From Corynebacterium gallinarum (GTDB lineage: Bacteria; Actinomycetota; Actinomycetes; Mycobacteriales; Mycobacteriaceae): a DNA stretch of 64,000 nt. How positions within the stretch are numbered: the first letter of the stretch is position 1; each line of letters starts with the position of its first letter. Where the stretch lies: contig NZ_JACSPR010000010.1 of the NCBI RefSeq assembly GCF_014837045.1, positions 27,039-91,038 on the forward strand, in the 5' to 3' direction. The translations under genes and the position numbers were made by a program. Of this stretch, positions 36,821 through 45,532 are shown one piece after another. Below the pieces are notes generated by a model, which saw nothing but the letters and a program-made list of their open reading frames with translations, did no database searches and was not told where the DNA came from.

Positions 36821-37768
36821 CTACATCAGGCCCAGCAGCTGCAACCGCCGTGCATGCCGCTTCAACCCGGCGTCCACCACCTCCGGGTGCTCACGGTAGA
36901 ACCCCAACTGGGCCTGTTCGATGTCCGCGGCCGGGGCGGGGCACCACGTGTCGCGGCCCTCCACCTGTACACCCAGGGCGCGTGCCGCCTGCGGGTCCAC
37001 CGGGGCATCGAGGTTCCCCAGCAGCTCGCGGCCGGGATCACGCACCTCCCCGTCGACACCGATGGCCTCGAGGACCCGGTGGGCCATGTGGATCAGCGTG
37101 CTGTTGTCGGGGTGGTTGATGGTGTGCCACACCGGGGTGGTTTCCAGATGATCAGAGACCACCACGGTGGTGTGGTCCTGTTCGCGTGTGCGCAGCTCGG
37201 CGATGGATAGCGCCGCCAGTTCACGCAGGGTCTCATCCGGTGGTGTCGCCTCCACGGGGGTGTCCAGGCCCCGGGAGGCGGCGATCAGGATGCGCAGATC
37301 GTGATAGGGGACCACCGGGGGATTGAGCGAGGGATCAGCGGGGGAGCGGATGATCGCATGGTAGGGCATGAGGCCGTCGAAACGCAGCACGGGGTAGCGC
37401 ACCACGCGGGCGCCTGCGGGCAGGAGTGCCGCCAACTGGTCGGTGCCACAGGGCAGGCCACGGTAATCATCGCGGACCGGTTGCATCACCAACACATCCG
37501 TTGCAGCGAGTACATCCCCCATCAGTTCCACGTCCTCGGCGGTCCACTCATGGATTGCGGGGATGCGGAAGGAGTTCACCGCGCCGGTGGAATCCAGCAG
37601 GATACGCAGGGATTCCGCCTGACAATTGCCCACCACGGCTACAGTGGGCACCTCGTGCGCTCTAACGGGTGCGCGCAGTTGATAGAACTCCCCATAGTGA
37701 AGACGGCGGGGATCGGGAACGGAGGTTGCAGGTTCATTGGGTTCTGGAGACAGCGCAGCGGTATTCAT
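36821..37768 (-). CDS. WcbI-like polysaccharide biosynthesis protein
   Basis: A 315-aa protein whose N-terminal third (VPTVAVVGNCQAESLRILLDS at about residue 40) has the GNCQ signature of the WcbI family of putative acyl/acetyl transferases from capsule loci. It is followed by DVLVMQPVRDDYRGLP, also typical. The C-terminal part is less conserved. It is the first gene of the minus-strand pair and divergent from the four-gene glycosyltransferase operon. TAACAT (rc at 37777-37782) lies 8 bases before the ATG, a leaderless pattern. It may decorate the glycan made by its neighbours. Confidence 0.75.
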   Translation of the reverse strand: MNTAALSPEPNEPATSVPDPRRLHYGEFYQLRAPVRAHEVPTVAVVGNCQAESLRILLDSTGAVNSFRIPAIHEWTAEDVELMGDVLAATDVLVMQPVRDDYRGLPCGTDQLAALLPAGARVVRYPVLRFDGLMPYHAIIRSPADPSLNPPVVPYHDLRILIAASRGLDTPVEATPPDETLRELAALSIAELRTREQDHTTVVVSDHLETTPVWHTINHPDNSTLIHMAHRVLEAIGVDGEVRDPGRELLGNLDAPVDPQAARALGVQVEGRDTWCPAPAADIEQAQLGFYREHPEVVDAGLKRHARRLQLLGLM

Positions 37769-37823
37769 TGAGGGTAATGTTACAGTCAGACGTTACTCAG
37801 ATCACATTCAGGAAGGTGGTGCC

Positions 37824-38798
37824 GTGGCGCGCAGAGTGCTCTCGATTCCAGCAGGACATCCCTACCCGCAGGCGTTACAGCCGGTCAACGGGTGGGGTGA
37901 TGTCATTATGCTGCCGGATCCGGTGGTCGACCGGGAGGAACCGGGCAGGTGGTGGCCCCACCCCGGTTTCACCGCTGAGTTCTGGGCGGACCCGGATAAT
38001 GCCGAGATCGACCTGGTCCACCTCCACTTCGGTTTTGAGCACCTCACGCCCGCACAGACCACTAACTTCGTCGATATTCTCCGTGAACGTGACATCCCCC
38101 TGGTGTTCACCGTGCATGATCTGGACAACCCCCATCTGGTTGACCAGAGTGACTACCACCAGCAACTGGGTATCCTCATCGGGGCCGCCGCAGAGGTGCT
38201 CACGTTGTCCACGGGGGCACAGGATGTCGTCGAGAAGCGTTACGGGCGTCGCCCCCAGCTCACGGCGCACCCCGCCATCGTCGCCGACCCGCACCGCTAC
38301 GCCGGCACCCCGGGCACGCGCCCGGTGGTGTTTCTGAAGTCGGTGCGCGCCAATGTGGTCACCGATCCCCGGTTCTACCGGGACCTGGGCGCCGAGATCT
38401 ATATCCACCACGGTGCGGATGAGCAGCTGGAGCAGCTCGCCGATCACCGTCACGCGCCCATGGATGATGCCACCCTGTTCCGCACCATCGCCGCCCACCG
38501 TGTGGTGGTGCTGCCGTATACCCGGGGCACGCACTCCGGGTGGATGCGGATGTGCCGGGACCTGGGTGTGAGCGTGGCTGTGCCGGACTGTGGCTGCTAT
38601 GACACCCAGATACCACTCGATGACGGCGTGGCGGTCTACCGCACCGGTGATGGCCGCGACGCCGCCCGGGTGGTGAACCAGCTCCTGGCCGCCCACCCCG
38701 TGCCCCCGGCACCGATTCCCGAAGCGATCGAACAGCACCACCGCACCTACCGCGCCCTGACCGGCATGGCAGCAGGCGTGACGGCAGGTGCGCGATGA
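37824..38798 (+). CDS. Glycosyltransferase (GT-B fold, family 4-like)
   Basis: A 324-aa protein beginning VARRVLSIPAGHPYPQAL. It has IDLVHLHFGFEHLTP and IPLVFTVHDLDNPHL, as in GT-B donors, and a conserved HSGWMRMCRDLGVSVAVPDCG near the C-terminus where GT4 proteins bind the sugar nucleotide. The frame is open from 37737. I chose GTG 37824 because AGGAAGG (37810-37816) lies just upstream. It shares a 4-base overlap with the next gene, so four genes are translationally coupled or nearly so. Substrate unknown. Confidence 0.8.
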   Translation: MARRVLSIPAGHPYPQALQPVNGWGDVIMLPDPVVDREEPGRWWPHPGFTAEFWADPDNAEIDLVHLHFGFEHLTPAQTTNFVDILRERDIPLVFTVHDLDNPHLVDQSDYHQQLGILIGAAAEVLTLSTGAQDVVEKRYGRRPQLTAHPAIVADPHRYAGTPGTRPVVFLKSVRANVVTDPRFYRDLGAEIYIHHGADEQLEQLADHRHAPMDDATLFRTIAAHRVVVLPYTRGTHSGWMRMCRDLGVSVAVPDCGCYDTQIPLDDGVAVYRTGDGRDAARVVNQLLAAHPVPPAPIPEAIEQHHRTYRALTGMAAGVTAGAR

Positions 38799-39853
38799 AG
38801 ATAGCCGTTGTTGCACCGGGCCGCCATCCCATCGTCGAACCCTATCCCGGAGGGCTCGAGGCCTACTGCGGCATCCTCGTCGAGGGACTGCGCAGACGGG
38901 GCCATGAGGTTGACCTCTACGCAGCCGCCGGGTCACAGGGACACGTGCGCGAATTTGAATTCCCCACCGTGGACTGGGCCAGCAACCCCCTAAAGCAGAC
39001 CGATCACACCTACCCGCCCGGTCACAGTGACAAGGAGGATGCCGCCTTCGCCCGTCTGCGCGCCCACCTGGAGACCAGCGACTACGATGTGGTGCACAAC
39101 AACAGCCTGCACCCGGAGCTGCTGCGTTCCGGGGTGCTGCCCCTGATCACCACCCTGCACTGCCCGCCGGTGGACGGCATGGTGGAGGCCGCGCCCACCT
39201 CACGCAGTCTGTTCACCGCCGTCAGCCACCACACGGCACGCAGCTGGGACCTGCCCGGCACCCGCGTGATCCCCAATGCGGTGGACATGGATGTCTGGCG
39301 CGTCGGGCCGGGTGGGGACAATGCCGTGTGGTTCGGGCGCCTCGTCCCGGAGAAGGCACCCCACCTGGCCATTGATGCCTGTCGACGCTCCGGTGTCCCC
39401 CTCACCCTCATCGGCCGGCGTGCCAACCCCGACTACTTCGAGAAGGAGGTCGCACCACGGCTGGGCGGGGATATCCAGTGGGCCGGCCCCCTGACCCACC
39501 AGCAGCTGGCCGACCATGTCCGGCATGCCCGGGTTGCTGTGATCACCCCGGTCTGGGATGAACCCTTTGGCCTGGTCAGCGTGGAGGCGATGGCCTGCGG
39601 CACACCCGTGGCGGCGTTTGCCCGTGGTGGAATGGCCGACGTGCTGCGCGCCTCCCCATGTCCGGCTGTGCCGGCCGATGATGTCACCGCTCTCGCCCGG
39701 GCCATCCGGGGCTCTTCACGTATCTCCCGTGCACAGGTGGCACGCTTTGCGCGGGACAACTACAGCATCGGGAATTTTCTCGATCGCTATCTGGAGGTGT
39801 ACCGCCAGGTCGCGGGCACCTCCGACACCGTCAGACAGGAAATCTACTCATGA
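38795..39853 (+). CDS. Glycosyltransferase family 4
   Basis: A 352-aa GT-B protein beginning MKIAVVAPGRHPIVEPYPGGLEAY, with the glycine-rich acceptor loop, AVWFGRLVPEKAPHLAIDA near residue 177, and the EX7E-type EPFGLVSVEAMACGTPVAAFARGG near 252, split here as EPFGLVSVEAMACGTPV plus FARGG. This is one of the most canonical glycosyltransferases of the locus. ATGA overlaps join it to the genes on both sides. Confidence 0.9.
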   Translation: MKIAVVAPGRHPIVEPYPGGLEAYCGILVEGLRRRGHEVDLYAAAGSQGHVREFEFPTVDWASNPLKQTDHTYPPGHSDKEDAAFARLRAHLETSDYDVVHNNSLHPELLRSGVLPLITTLHCPPVDGMVEAAPTSRSLFTAVSHHTARSWDLPGTRVIPNAVDMDVWRVGPGGDNAVWFGRLVPEKAPHLAIDACRRSGVPLTLIGRRANPDYFEKEVAPRLGGDIQWAGPLTHQQLADHVRHARVAVITPVWDEPFGLVSVEAMACGTPVAAFARGGMADVLRASPCPAVPADDVTALARAIRGSSRISRAQVARFARDNYSIGNFLDRYLEVYRQVAGTSDTVRQEIYS

Positions 39854-40815
39854 TCGGAATGTATGCCCACCACGCCGGCAGCGGGCACCTCCACCGGGTG
39901 CGGGCCATCCAGAAGCACCTGCAGGATGACTCCGTGGTGTTCTCTTCAGCCCCCGGTGCTGACATCATCCTGCCCGACGACACCGAACCCATCCGTGCAT
40001 CGGCCAGGGACGAGACCGCCAACGACACCGTCCACTGGGCACCGATCGGAGTTCCCGGGCACACGGAGCGCCTGGCGATCATCGCCGAATGGATCGCCAC
40101 ACACCACCCGTCCGTGTTCTATGTGGACTGCTCCGTGGATATCGCGATCTTTGTCCGCCTCATGGGTATCCCCGTGGTCACGATCGCCATGCCGGGTTTT
40201 CGCCACGACCGACCCCACCAGGTGTCCTACCTCCAGGCTGATGCCATCATCGCGGCCTGGCCCGACTGGGTGCCGGTGCCGGCCAGTCTCATCGGTTATG
40301 AGAACAAGATTCACACCGTCGGTGGGATCTCACGGTTCGAGGATGAGGCGGGGGAGGCTATGGGTGAGTCCCTCCCTCACGCCGGGGATACGGGCGAGAA
40401 CGTGATCATCCTCCGGGGAGCCGGGGGCGATGACTTCGATAAATACCAGTGGCCACCTGCCACGGTGCTCGGCGGGGACGCGCGCGTGGAGAACCCCATG
40501 CCGTACCTGCGGTCGGCCTCCGCGGTGATTGCAGCCGCCGGGCAGAACTCCGTGGCCGACCTCGCCGTGGCACGTGCACCCGCGGTCATCTTCCCGCAGG
40601 AACGCCCCTTCGGGGAACAGGACGCCACCGCCCAGCATCTCGACCGCGCCGGGTTGGCTGTGGTCCTGCGCGACTTTCCCGATCCGGGGCAGTGGCCCCA
40701 GCTGTTCGAGGAGGCCAGGAAACGCGCCGCCAACTGGCACCTCTGGCAGGTGGAGGGCGCAGCGGCAAGGGCCGCACAGGTGATTGAATCGGTCGCCGCA
40801 CGGTACAGGAGATAG
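39850..40815 (+). CDS. Glycosyltransferase, GT28/MurG-like C-terminus
   Basis: A 321-aa protein starting MIGMYAHHAGSGHLHR, the GSGHxxR phosphate-binding loop of MurG/GT28-type enzymes. Its C-terminal half has SASAVIAAAGQNSVADLAVARAPAVIFPQERPFGEQDATA, shown here as AAAGQNSVADLA plus FPQERPFGEQ, the nucleotide-sugar-binding arrangement of that group. It overlaps the upstream gene by 4 bases. The next gene starts 7 bases after its stop. Confidence 0.85.
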   Translation: MIGMYAHHAGSGHLHRVRAIQKHLQDDSVVFSSAPGADIILPDDTEPIRASARDETANDTVHWAPIGVPGHTERLAIIAEWIATHHPSVFYVDCSVDIAIFVRLMGIPVVTIAMPGFRHDRPHQVSYLQADAIIAAWPDWVPVPASLIGYENKIHTVGGISRFEDEAGEAMGESLPHAGDTGENVIILRGAGGDDFDKYQWPPATVLGGDARVENPMPYLRSASAVIAAAGQNSVADLAVARAPAVIFPQERPFGEQDATAQHLDRAGLAVVLRDFPDPGQWPQLFEEARKRAANWHLWQVEGAAARAAQVIESVAARYRR

Positions 40816-40822
40816 GACACAG

Positions 40823-41572
40823 GTGAAATACGTTGTCGTGACCATGGCGGATGACAACCGCCAGCAGCATGTGGACATGCAGAAAGCCGGGTTGGAGCGT
40901 TTCGCACCCGGCACACCCCACTACCGGGGGCATCTGGGCGTGGACCGCAACCTCGCACGCGCCCGCAACGAGGTCGCCCGGACCGCGCTCGCGGATGGGG
41001 TGGAGCTGCTCATCTTCCTCGACGCCGACTGCATCCCCGGCCCGGACCTGGTGGCCCGGTATGTCTCCGCGGCCACACAATTCCCCGACGAGGTGCTGTG
41101 CGGCCCCGTGACCTACCTGGACGCGCCGGGCCCGGGTGGATACCAACTGGACGAGCTGACCGGCCTGACCGATCCGCACCCGGCGCGCCCCAATCCACCG
41201 GCGGGGGAGACCCGGCCGGGCAGTGACGCCGAATGGAACCTGTTCTGGTCACTGTCGTTTGCGGTATCCGCCGCCACCTGGGCCGATAGTGGCGGGTTCG
41301 ATGAGGGGTATGTCGGCTACGGCGGGGAGGACACCGACTTCGCCCACCGCCTGCGCGCCAAGGGCCGGAGAATGCGCTGGGTGGGTGGCGCACACGCCTA
41401 CCACCAGTGGCACCCGGTGTCCTCGCCACCGGTGGAACACCTCGATGACATCCTCACCAACGCCACCCGATTCCACTCCATCTGGGGTTTCTGGCCCATG
41501 GAGGGCTGGCTGGAGGCCTTCGCCGACCGCGGCCTGGCCACCTACCGGGACGGTAAGTGGGTGCGCGCGTAG
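40823..41572 (+). CDS. Family 2 / galactosyltransferase-7C type glycosyltransferase
   Basis: A 249-aa GT-A enzyme with LLIFLDADCIPGPDLVARYV (DxD region, about residues 60-80) and VGYGGEDTDFAHRLRAKG near 170, the same GYGGED motif as in the fused enzyme at 34678. The frame extends upstream to 40784, but GTG 40823 follows AGGA at a good distance and begins VKYVVVTMADDN. It is the last gene of the four-gene operon. Confidence 0.85.
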   Translation: MKYVVVTMADDNRQQHVDMQKAGLERFAPGTPHYRGHLGVDRNLARARNEVARTALADGVELLIFLDADCIPGPDLVARYVSAATQFPDEVLCGPVTYLDAPGPGGYQLDELTGLTDPHPARPNPPAGETRPGSDAEWNLFWSLSFAVSAATWADSGGFDEGYVGYGGEDTDFAHRLRAKGRRMRWVGGAHAYHQWHPVSSPPVEHLDDILTNATRFHSIWGFWPMEGWLEAFADRGLATYRDGKWVRA

Positions 41573-41624
41573 AACGGATGCTTTTCGACGCCCGACCCGC
41601 CCCATTCCACTACGCTCGACGGGT

Positions 41625-42107
41625 ATGGACCTTCATCCCAACATCGCACCCTATGGCTTCCTCACCGGCACCTGGACCGGGAAGGGCCACGGTTTCTATC
41701 CCACGATCGAGGATTTCTCCTACGACGAGACGCTGATCTTCTCCACGATCCCGGGCAAGCCCTTCTTCCGCTATGAGCAGAAGACCATGGGGCCCAACGG
41801 CCCCCTGCACACCGAACTCGGTTTCCTGCGCATCCTCGATGACGGCCGGGCGGAATTCATCCTCGCCCAACCCATGGGCCAGACAGAGCTGCTCGAGGGG
41901 ACGGTGCGCGAGGAGGGTGAGACGCTTGTCTTCGACTTCATCCGTTCCACCGTGGCCAACTCCGGCAGCGCCAAGCGCGTGGGCACCACCGCACGTACCT
42001 ACACCTTCACCGCCGACCGCTCCGGGTTGAGCGCACAGTTCGCCATGGGTGCGGTCGGCCAGCCACTGCAGCAGCACCTGGAAAGTGAACTGACCAAACA
42101 GTCATAG
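41625..42107 (+). CDS. Nitrobindin-family heme-binding protein
   Basis: A 160-aa beta-barrel protein with the nitrobindin signature GTWTGKGHGFYPTI near residue 14, EQKTMGPNGPLHTELGFLR in the barrel, and the C-terminal QQHLESEL that supplies the proximal histidine in relatives. Actinobacterial nitrobindins bind ferric heme and isomerise peroxynitrite; that role is assumed from the family. The frame is open from 41223, but TACGCT (41611-41616) sits 8 bases before ATG 41625, matching the leaderless pattern. Confidence 0.88.
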   Translation: MDLHPNIAPYGFLTGTWTGKGHGFYPTIEDFSYDETLIFSTIPGKPFFRYEQKTMGPNGPLHTELGFLRILDDGRAEFILAQPMGQTELLEGTVREEGETLVFDFIRSTVANSGSAKRVGTTARTYTFTADRSGLSAQFAMGAVGQPLQQHLESELTKQS

Positions 42108-42150
42108 CCGGGGCATGTCGGAGGGTTGAAAGGTTTAACCAATCTCACTG

Positions 42151-42200
42151 ATGCCATTTGCCCGGAATCATACTTTAGTTTGATATAGGGTAAATGGCAT
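42151..42200 (+). repeat. Long inverted repeat spanning the start codon of the YwiC-like gene
   Basis: ATGCCATTTGCCC (42151-42163) and GGGTAAATGGCAT (42188-42200) are complementary at 12 of 13 positions, with 24 bases between. The right arm contains the first two bases of the start codon. As RNA it would form a hairpin over the initiation region. As DNA it could be a pair of operator half-sites. Confidence 0.7.
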
Positions 42201-43077
42201 GACCACATCCATGAAGCGTCCGACCCCTGCGGACCGGCCCCGAAAGCCCCGCAGGAAAGGTATCTCCCCCTGGGTGCCCAACCAACACGGCGCCTGGGCG
42301 ATGCTCATCAGCCCCGCGGTCCTGGGCCTGATCTCCGGCCTGGTGATGTTTGCGCGTACCGGGGCACCCACCAGCCGTCTCATTGTTCTTCTGGCTGTGC
42401 TGGTGGCCTGGTTCTTCGGCTATTTCGCCTTCTTCGCCTTCGGTCTGGCCGCCCGTGCCCGCAACCCCCGGCGACGCGCGAGGTACCTGCAGCCGGTGTA
42501 TGTCTATGGCGCGGTCAGCCTGCTGGGCATCGCGGTGGCACTACTTCTGCAACCTGGCCTGATCTGGTGGGCCATCCCCTTCGCACCCCTGGTGGTGATC
42601 GCGGTGGGGGAGACCATCCGGGGACGCAGCCGGTCCACTCTGTCCGGGGTGTCCACCACCGTGGCATCCGCCCTGCTCTTCCCGGCGCTGACCTCCGTGG
42701 GGTCCGCCTCCGGGGAGGTGGGTGTGGCGGCATGGGCCTCCATGGTGTTCCTGGCGGTGTATTTCTCCGGGACCATCCCGTTTGTCAAGTCCATGATCCG
42801 GGAACGCGACAACCCCCGGTACCTGGCCGGTTCCATCACCTATCACGCTGTGGCGGTGCTCATCATCTGGGTCATGGCCCTGGCGGTGGGTGTGGGCTGG
42901 GTGACCGGCATCCTCATGGTGTCCACGCTGCTCGTGGCACTGTTTCGTGCAATGTACATCCCCATGGCCGCACGGCAGGGCGCGGAGTGGACTGCACGCC
43001 GCCTGGGGATAGCCGAGATCCCGGTGTTGCTACTGGGATGCGTCGCGGTGCTCGCGACGGTGATCGTCGCCGGTTAG
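42199..43077 (+). CDS. YwiC-like integral membrane protein
   Basis: A 292-aa protein with about eight transmembrane helices after a basic N-terminal tail. The signature VPNQHGAWAMLISP near residue 27 and SIRGRS-type loop (ETIRGRSRSTLSG) identify the YwiC-like family, whose role is unknown although in Bacillus it is near anaerobic respiration genes. No good Shine-Dalgarno sequence precedes the ATG, which lies at the end of a 13-bp inverted repeat. It is convergent with an SRPBCC gene. Confidence 0.8.
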   Translation: MTTSMKRPTPADRPRKPRRKGISPWVPNQHGAWAMLISPAVLGLISGLVMFARTGAPTSRLIVLLAVLVAWFFGYFAFFAFGLAARARNPRRRARYLQPVYVYGAVSLLGIAVALLLQPGLIWWAIPFAPLVVIAVGETIRGRSRSTLSGVSTTVASALLFPALTSVGSASGEVGVAAWASMVFLAVYFSGTIPFVKSMIRERDNPRYLAGSITYHAVAVLIIWVMALAVGVGWVTGILMVSTLLVALFRAMYIPMAARQGAEWTARRLGIAEIPVLLLGCVAVLATVIVAG

Positions 43078-43109
43078 TAGTGCCCGGGGCGCGAGGGGCA
43101 GACAGCATG

Positions 43110-43155
43110 ACACCGGCCGGTACCCCTTTCATGGAAAGTGGGTACCGGCCGGTGT
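43110..43155. terminator. Bidirectional terminator
   Basis: A perfect 16-bp outer stem, ACACCGGCCGGTACCC with 43140-43155, plus an inner CTTTC/GAAAG extension around an ATG loop. It lies between the convergent YwiC-like and SRPBCC genes. Confidence 0.85.
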
Positions 43156-43168
43156 TATCTACTGAGGG

Positions 43169-43621
43169 TTACTCAACCGCAGCGGCCAGGTTGGCCAGGG
43201 AGTCCTCGAGTTCCTTCTCATCCAGCAGTGGGGGATTGAACTTCTTCTGCACCTCATCGCTGACCTTCGACCAGTCGTAGGTCAGGGACACCTCGGTGGT
43301 GTCGGCATCGGTGGAGTTGAGCTCCCACACCCACTGCCAACCCTGGGGATCCTGGCCGGTCGGTGCGGTGGCCCACGCCAGCAGCTTGTGCTCGTTGTAA
43401 CCGACCACGTGGTTGTCGGTCTTGTACGTGCCGTTGGGGCCCTCCATGTTCATGGTGAACACCTCGCCGGTGGCCTGGATGCGGTTGGACTTCTCATCGG
43501 AGCGCACACGCCCGGAGGAATCGAACTCCTTGTGACGCTCCGGGTTGGAGAGCACATCCCACACCTGGTTGATGGAGGCGTTGATGGTTCGGGACACGGT
43601 GTACTTCTGTGTATCTGTCAT
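43169..43621 (-). CDS. SRPBCC (START-like) family protein
   Basis: A 150-aa protein with the helix-grip ligand-binding fold: VSRTINASINQVWDVLSNPERH at the start (shown as INASINQVWDVLSNP), a central NHVVGYNEHKLLAWA strand, and a long C-terminal helix. The group includes polyketide cyclase-like and AHSA1-like proteins. TAGGGT (rc at 43628-43633) lies 6 bases before the ATG. It has no evident functional partner. Confidence 0.85.
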   Translation of the reverse strand: MTDTQKYTVSRTINASINQVWDVLSNPERHKEFDSSGRVRSDEKSNRIQATGEVFTMNMEGPNGTYKTDNHVVGYNEHKLLAWATAPTGQDPQGWQWVWELNSTDADTTEVSLTYDWSKVSDEVQKKFNPPLLDEKELEDSLANLAAAVE

Positions 43622-43701
43622 GTGCCCACCCTAGGTACAGGTGCCGGGTCATGCAACGACATCCCGATCAGATTGTCCATTCCCCTGGACATACCCGCAG
43701 T

Positions 43702-44394
43702 TCAGCGGTATGCATGGTGGACCGAATGTGCTGCCAGTCGGGTTTGTAGGGCGTCAATGACTTGGGCATGGCGGTGATTACAGGACGAGATCTGGCTGGA
43801 CAGATCAGCCAGGGCGGCCCGGACCTGATCGGTCGAGGCCGCAGCACCAAGGTGCCGTTCTGCTTCCAGGGCTGCGTCGCGTACCTGTTCCAGCTGGAGG
43901 GCCAGCTCAGCGGTGGAACGCAAAACATCGGTGTTATCACCCGTGGAGGTGAGAAACTCCGACCACGTGCCCAGTATCGAGGTGAGGTGGTTCTGCTCCT
44001 TGAGTACCTGTTGCCGCAGTTTCTCCAGTTCCCGCCGGAGGCTGGGGGAGTCCTCCACGGTGGGGGCACTGAGGGTTCGGGGCGCAATCTCACCGCGGCT
44101 GAGGTCGCTGCGCCGTTCATCGGCGAGGCGATGGAGTATTGAGGTCAACGCCATGTGGGTGACAGGTGCCCACCGCGCCTCCAACTGACGCTGGTGGAAA
44201 CGGTTGACAAACACCGTGGTGAGCAGAAATGAGACGAGGCCGGCAGCCAGACCGGCGAGGATCACCATCTCCTGCCAGATGGTGGTGGAGATATCAAGCC
44301 AGATGATGATGGCAACCAGGACCAGCGCCCCGAGTGCAGAGAGTATCTGTAGGGCGGAACGGGATGGACGGGCTGTGTTCACTGAAACCATCAC
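43702..44394 (-). CDS. Two-helix membrane protein with cytoplasmic coiled coil
   Basis: A 230-aa protein with two adjacent transmembrane helices (about residues 17-34 and 43-63), then a long, mostly helical soluble region with Leu/Glu heptads (LRRELEKLRQQVLKEQ near residue 120 and later EQVRDAALEAE). I recognise no family. It is divergent from the topoisomerase IB gene. Adjacent starts at codons 1 and 2 (MMVSV) leave the exact N-terminus open. Confidence 0.7.
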   Translation of the reverse strand: MMVSVNTARPSRSALQILSALGALVLVAIIIWLDISTTIWQEMVILAGLAAGLVSFLLTTVFVNRFHQRQLEARWAPVTHMALTSILHRLADERRSDLSRGEIAPRTLSAPTVEDSPSLRRELEKLRQQVLKEQNHLTSILGTWSEFLTSTGDNTDVLRSTAELALQLEQVRDAALEAERHLGAAASTDQVRAALADLSSQISSCNHRHAQVIDALQTRLAAHSVHHAYR

Positions 44395-44554
44395 TCATCT
44401 CATTTCATCCGGGGCTGGCGGAAACAGGTTTCCGGCCTGCTCAACAGGTCTATCCCCTGACCATAGTGGACAAGATGGGGCGGGGTGTTCCGGATATGGC
44501 GGAGGTGGGTAAAGTGGCACCACTGCGGAACGTCGTTGAGGGTAAAATTCCCTC

Positions 44555-45502
44555 ATGGAAGCTGTTGCGCTGATCCAGTGTGATCTGAGCGAACCCGGTA
44601 TTACCAGGAGACGGTACGGCAGAGGATTTTCCTATTCGGGGCCCGATGGGAAGAAGATCACCGATGCAGCCCTCATCGATCACCTCAAATCCCTGGCCAT
44701 TCCACCGGCGTGGACAAACGTGTGGATCTGCACCGACCCCCGCGGACATATCCAGGCCACCGGTGACGATGATGCCGGACGCACCCAGTACATCTACCAC
44801 CCACAGTGGCGCATCCACCAGGATGAGGTGAAGTTCAACCGCACACTGGAGGTCGGGGATGCCCTGCCCACCGCCCGTGCCCGGGTCACCCGCCTGCTAC
44901 GCAGGGAGGATGGGGACCGTGATAAAATCCTGGCCATCGCCTTTCGTCTGCTTGATCTGGGGGCCATCCGGGTGGGTAATGAGGCCTATGCCCTGCAGAA
45001 CGGCTCCTATGGGCTGACCACCATGCTCATCAAACATGTGCAGTGTGATGGCTCCACGGTGCGACTGTGTTTCCCCGCCAAGTCAGGTCAGACAGTGGAC
45101 ACCGAGATCACCAACAAGAACCTGGTGGAGGCCCTGCAACCACTGCTTGACCGTCCCGGGACACAACCGGTACTGGCCTGGAGGCAGGGGAGTGACTGGC
45201 ACCCGTTGACCTCCGGGATGGTCAATGATTTCCTGCGGGAGGTCACCGGCGTGGAGATGACCGCCAAGGATTTCCGCACCTGGCACGCCACCGTCATCGC
45301 TGCCCGCGCCCTGGCCCGCGGTTCCACACCCACCCAGGCGGTGGAGGAGGTCGCCGAGCATCTGCAGAACACCCCGACGATAGCCAGGAACTCCTACATC
45401 GACCCCCGGGTATTCAAGCTTTTCGACCAGTGCCACACACTCAACGCGCGCACCTACCGCGAGGCCGAGCGCAATCTGCGCGCCTTCCTGGAGAGGACGT
45501 GA
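44555..45502 (+). CDS. DNA topoisomerase IB (poxvirus-type)
   Basis: A 315-aa type IB topoisomerase. It relaxes supercoils through a 3'-phosphotyrosine without ATP. The N-terminal domain (about 1-85) carries the RRRYGRGFSY and IPPAWTNVWICTDP signatures. The C-terminal catalytic domain has the expected residues: R139 in IRVGNE, K176 in PAKSGQ, R241 in DFRTWHAT, H269, and the nucleophile Y281 in ARNSYIDPRV. TAAAAT (44543-44548) is 6 bases before the ATG. It is convergent, across about 30 bases, with the Pif1-like helicase gene. Confidence 0.93.
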   Translation: MEAVALIQCDLSEPGITRRRYGRGFSYSGPDGKKITDAALIDHLKSLAIPPAWTNVWICTDPRGHIQATGDDDAGRTQYIYHPQWRIHQDEVKFNRTLEVGDALPTARARVTRLLRREDGDRDKILAIAFRLLDLGAIRVGNEAYALQNGSYGLTTMLIKHVQCDGSTVRLCFPAKSGQTVDTEITNKNLVEALQPLLDRPGTQPVLAWRQGSDWHPLTSGMVNDFLREVTGVEMTAKDFRTWHATVIAARALARGSTPTQAVEEVAEHLQNTPTIARNSYIDPRVFKLFDQCHTLNARTYREAERNLRAFLERT

Positions 45503-45532
45503 GCTTATCGACGCCCACCTCACCCTATGTGT

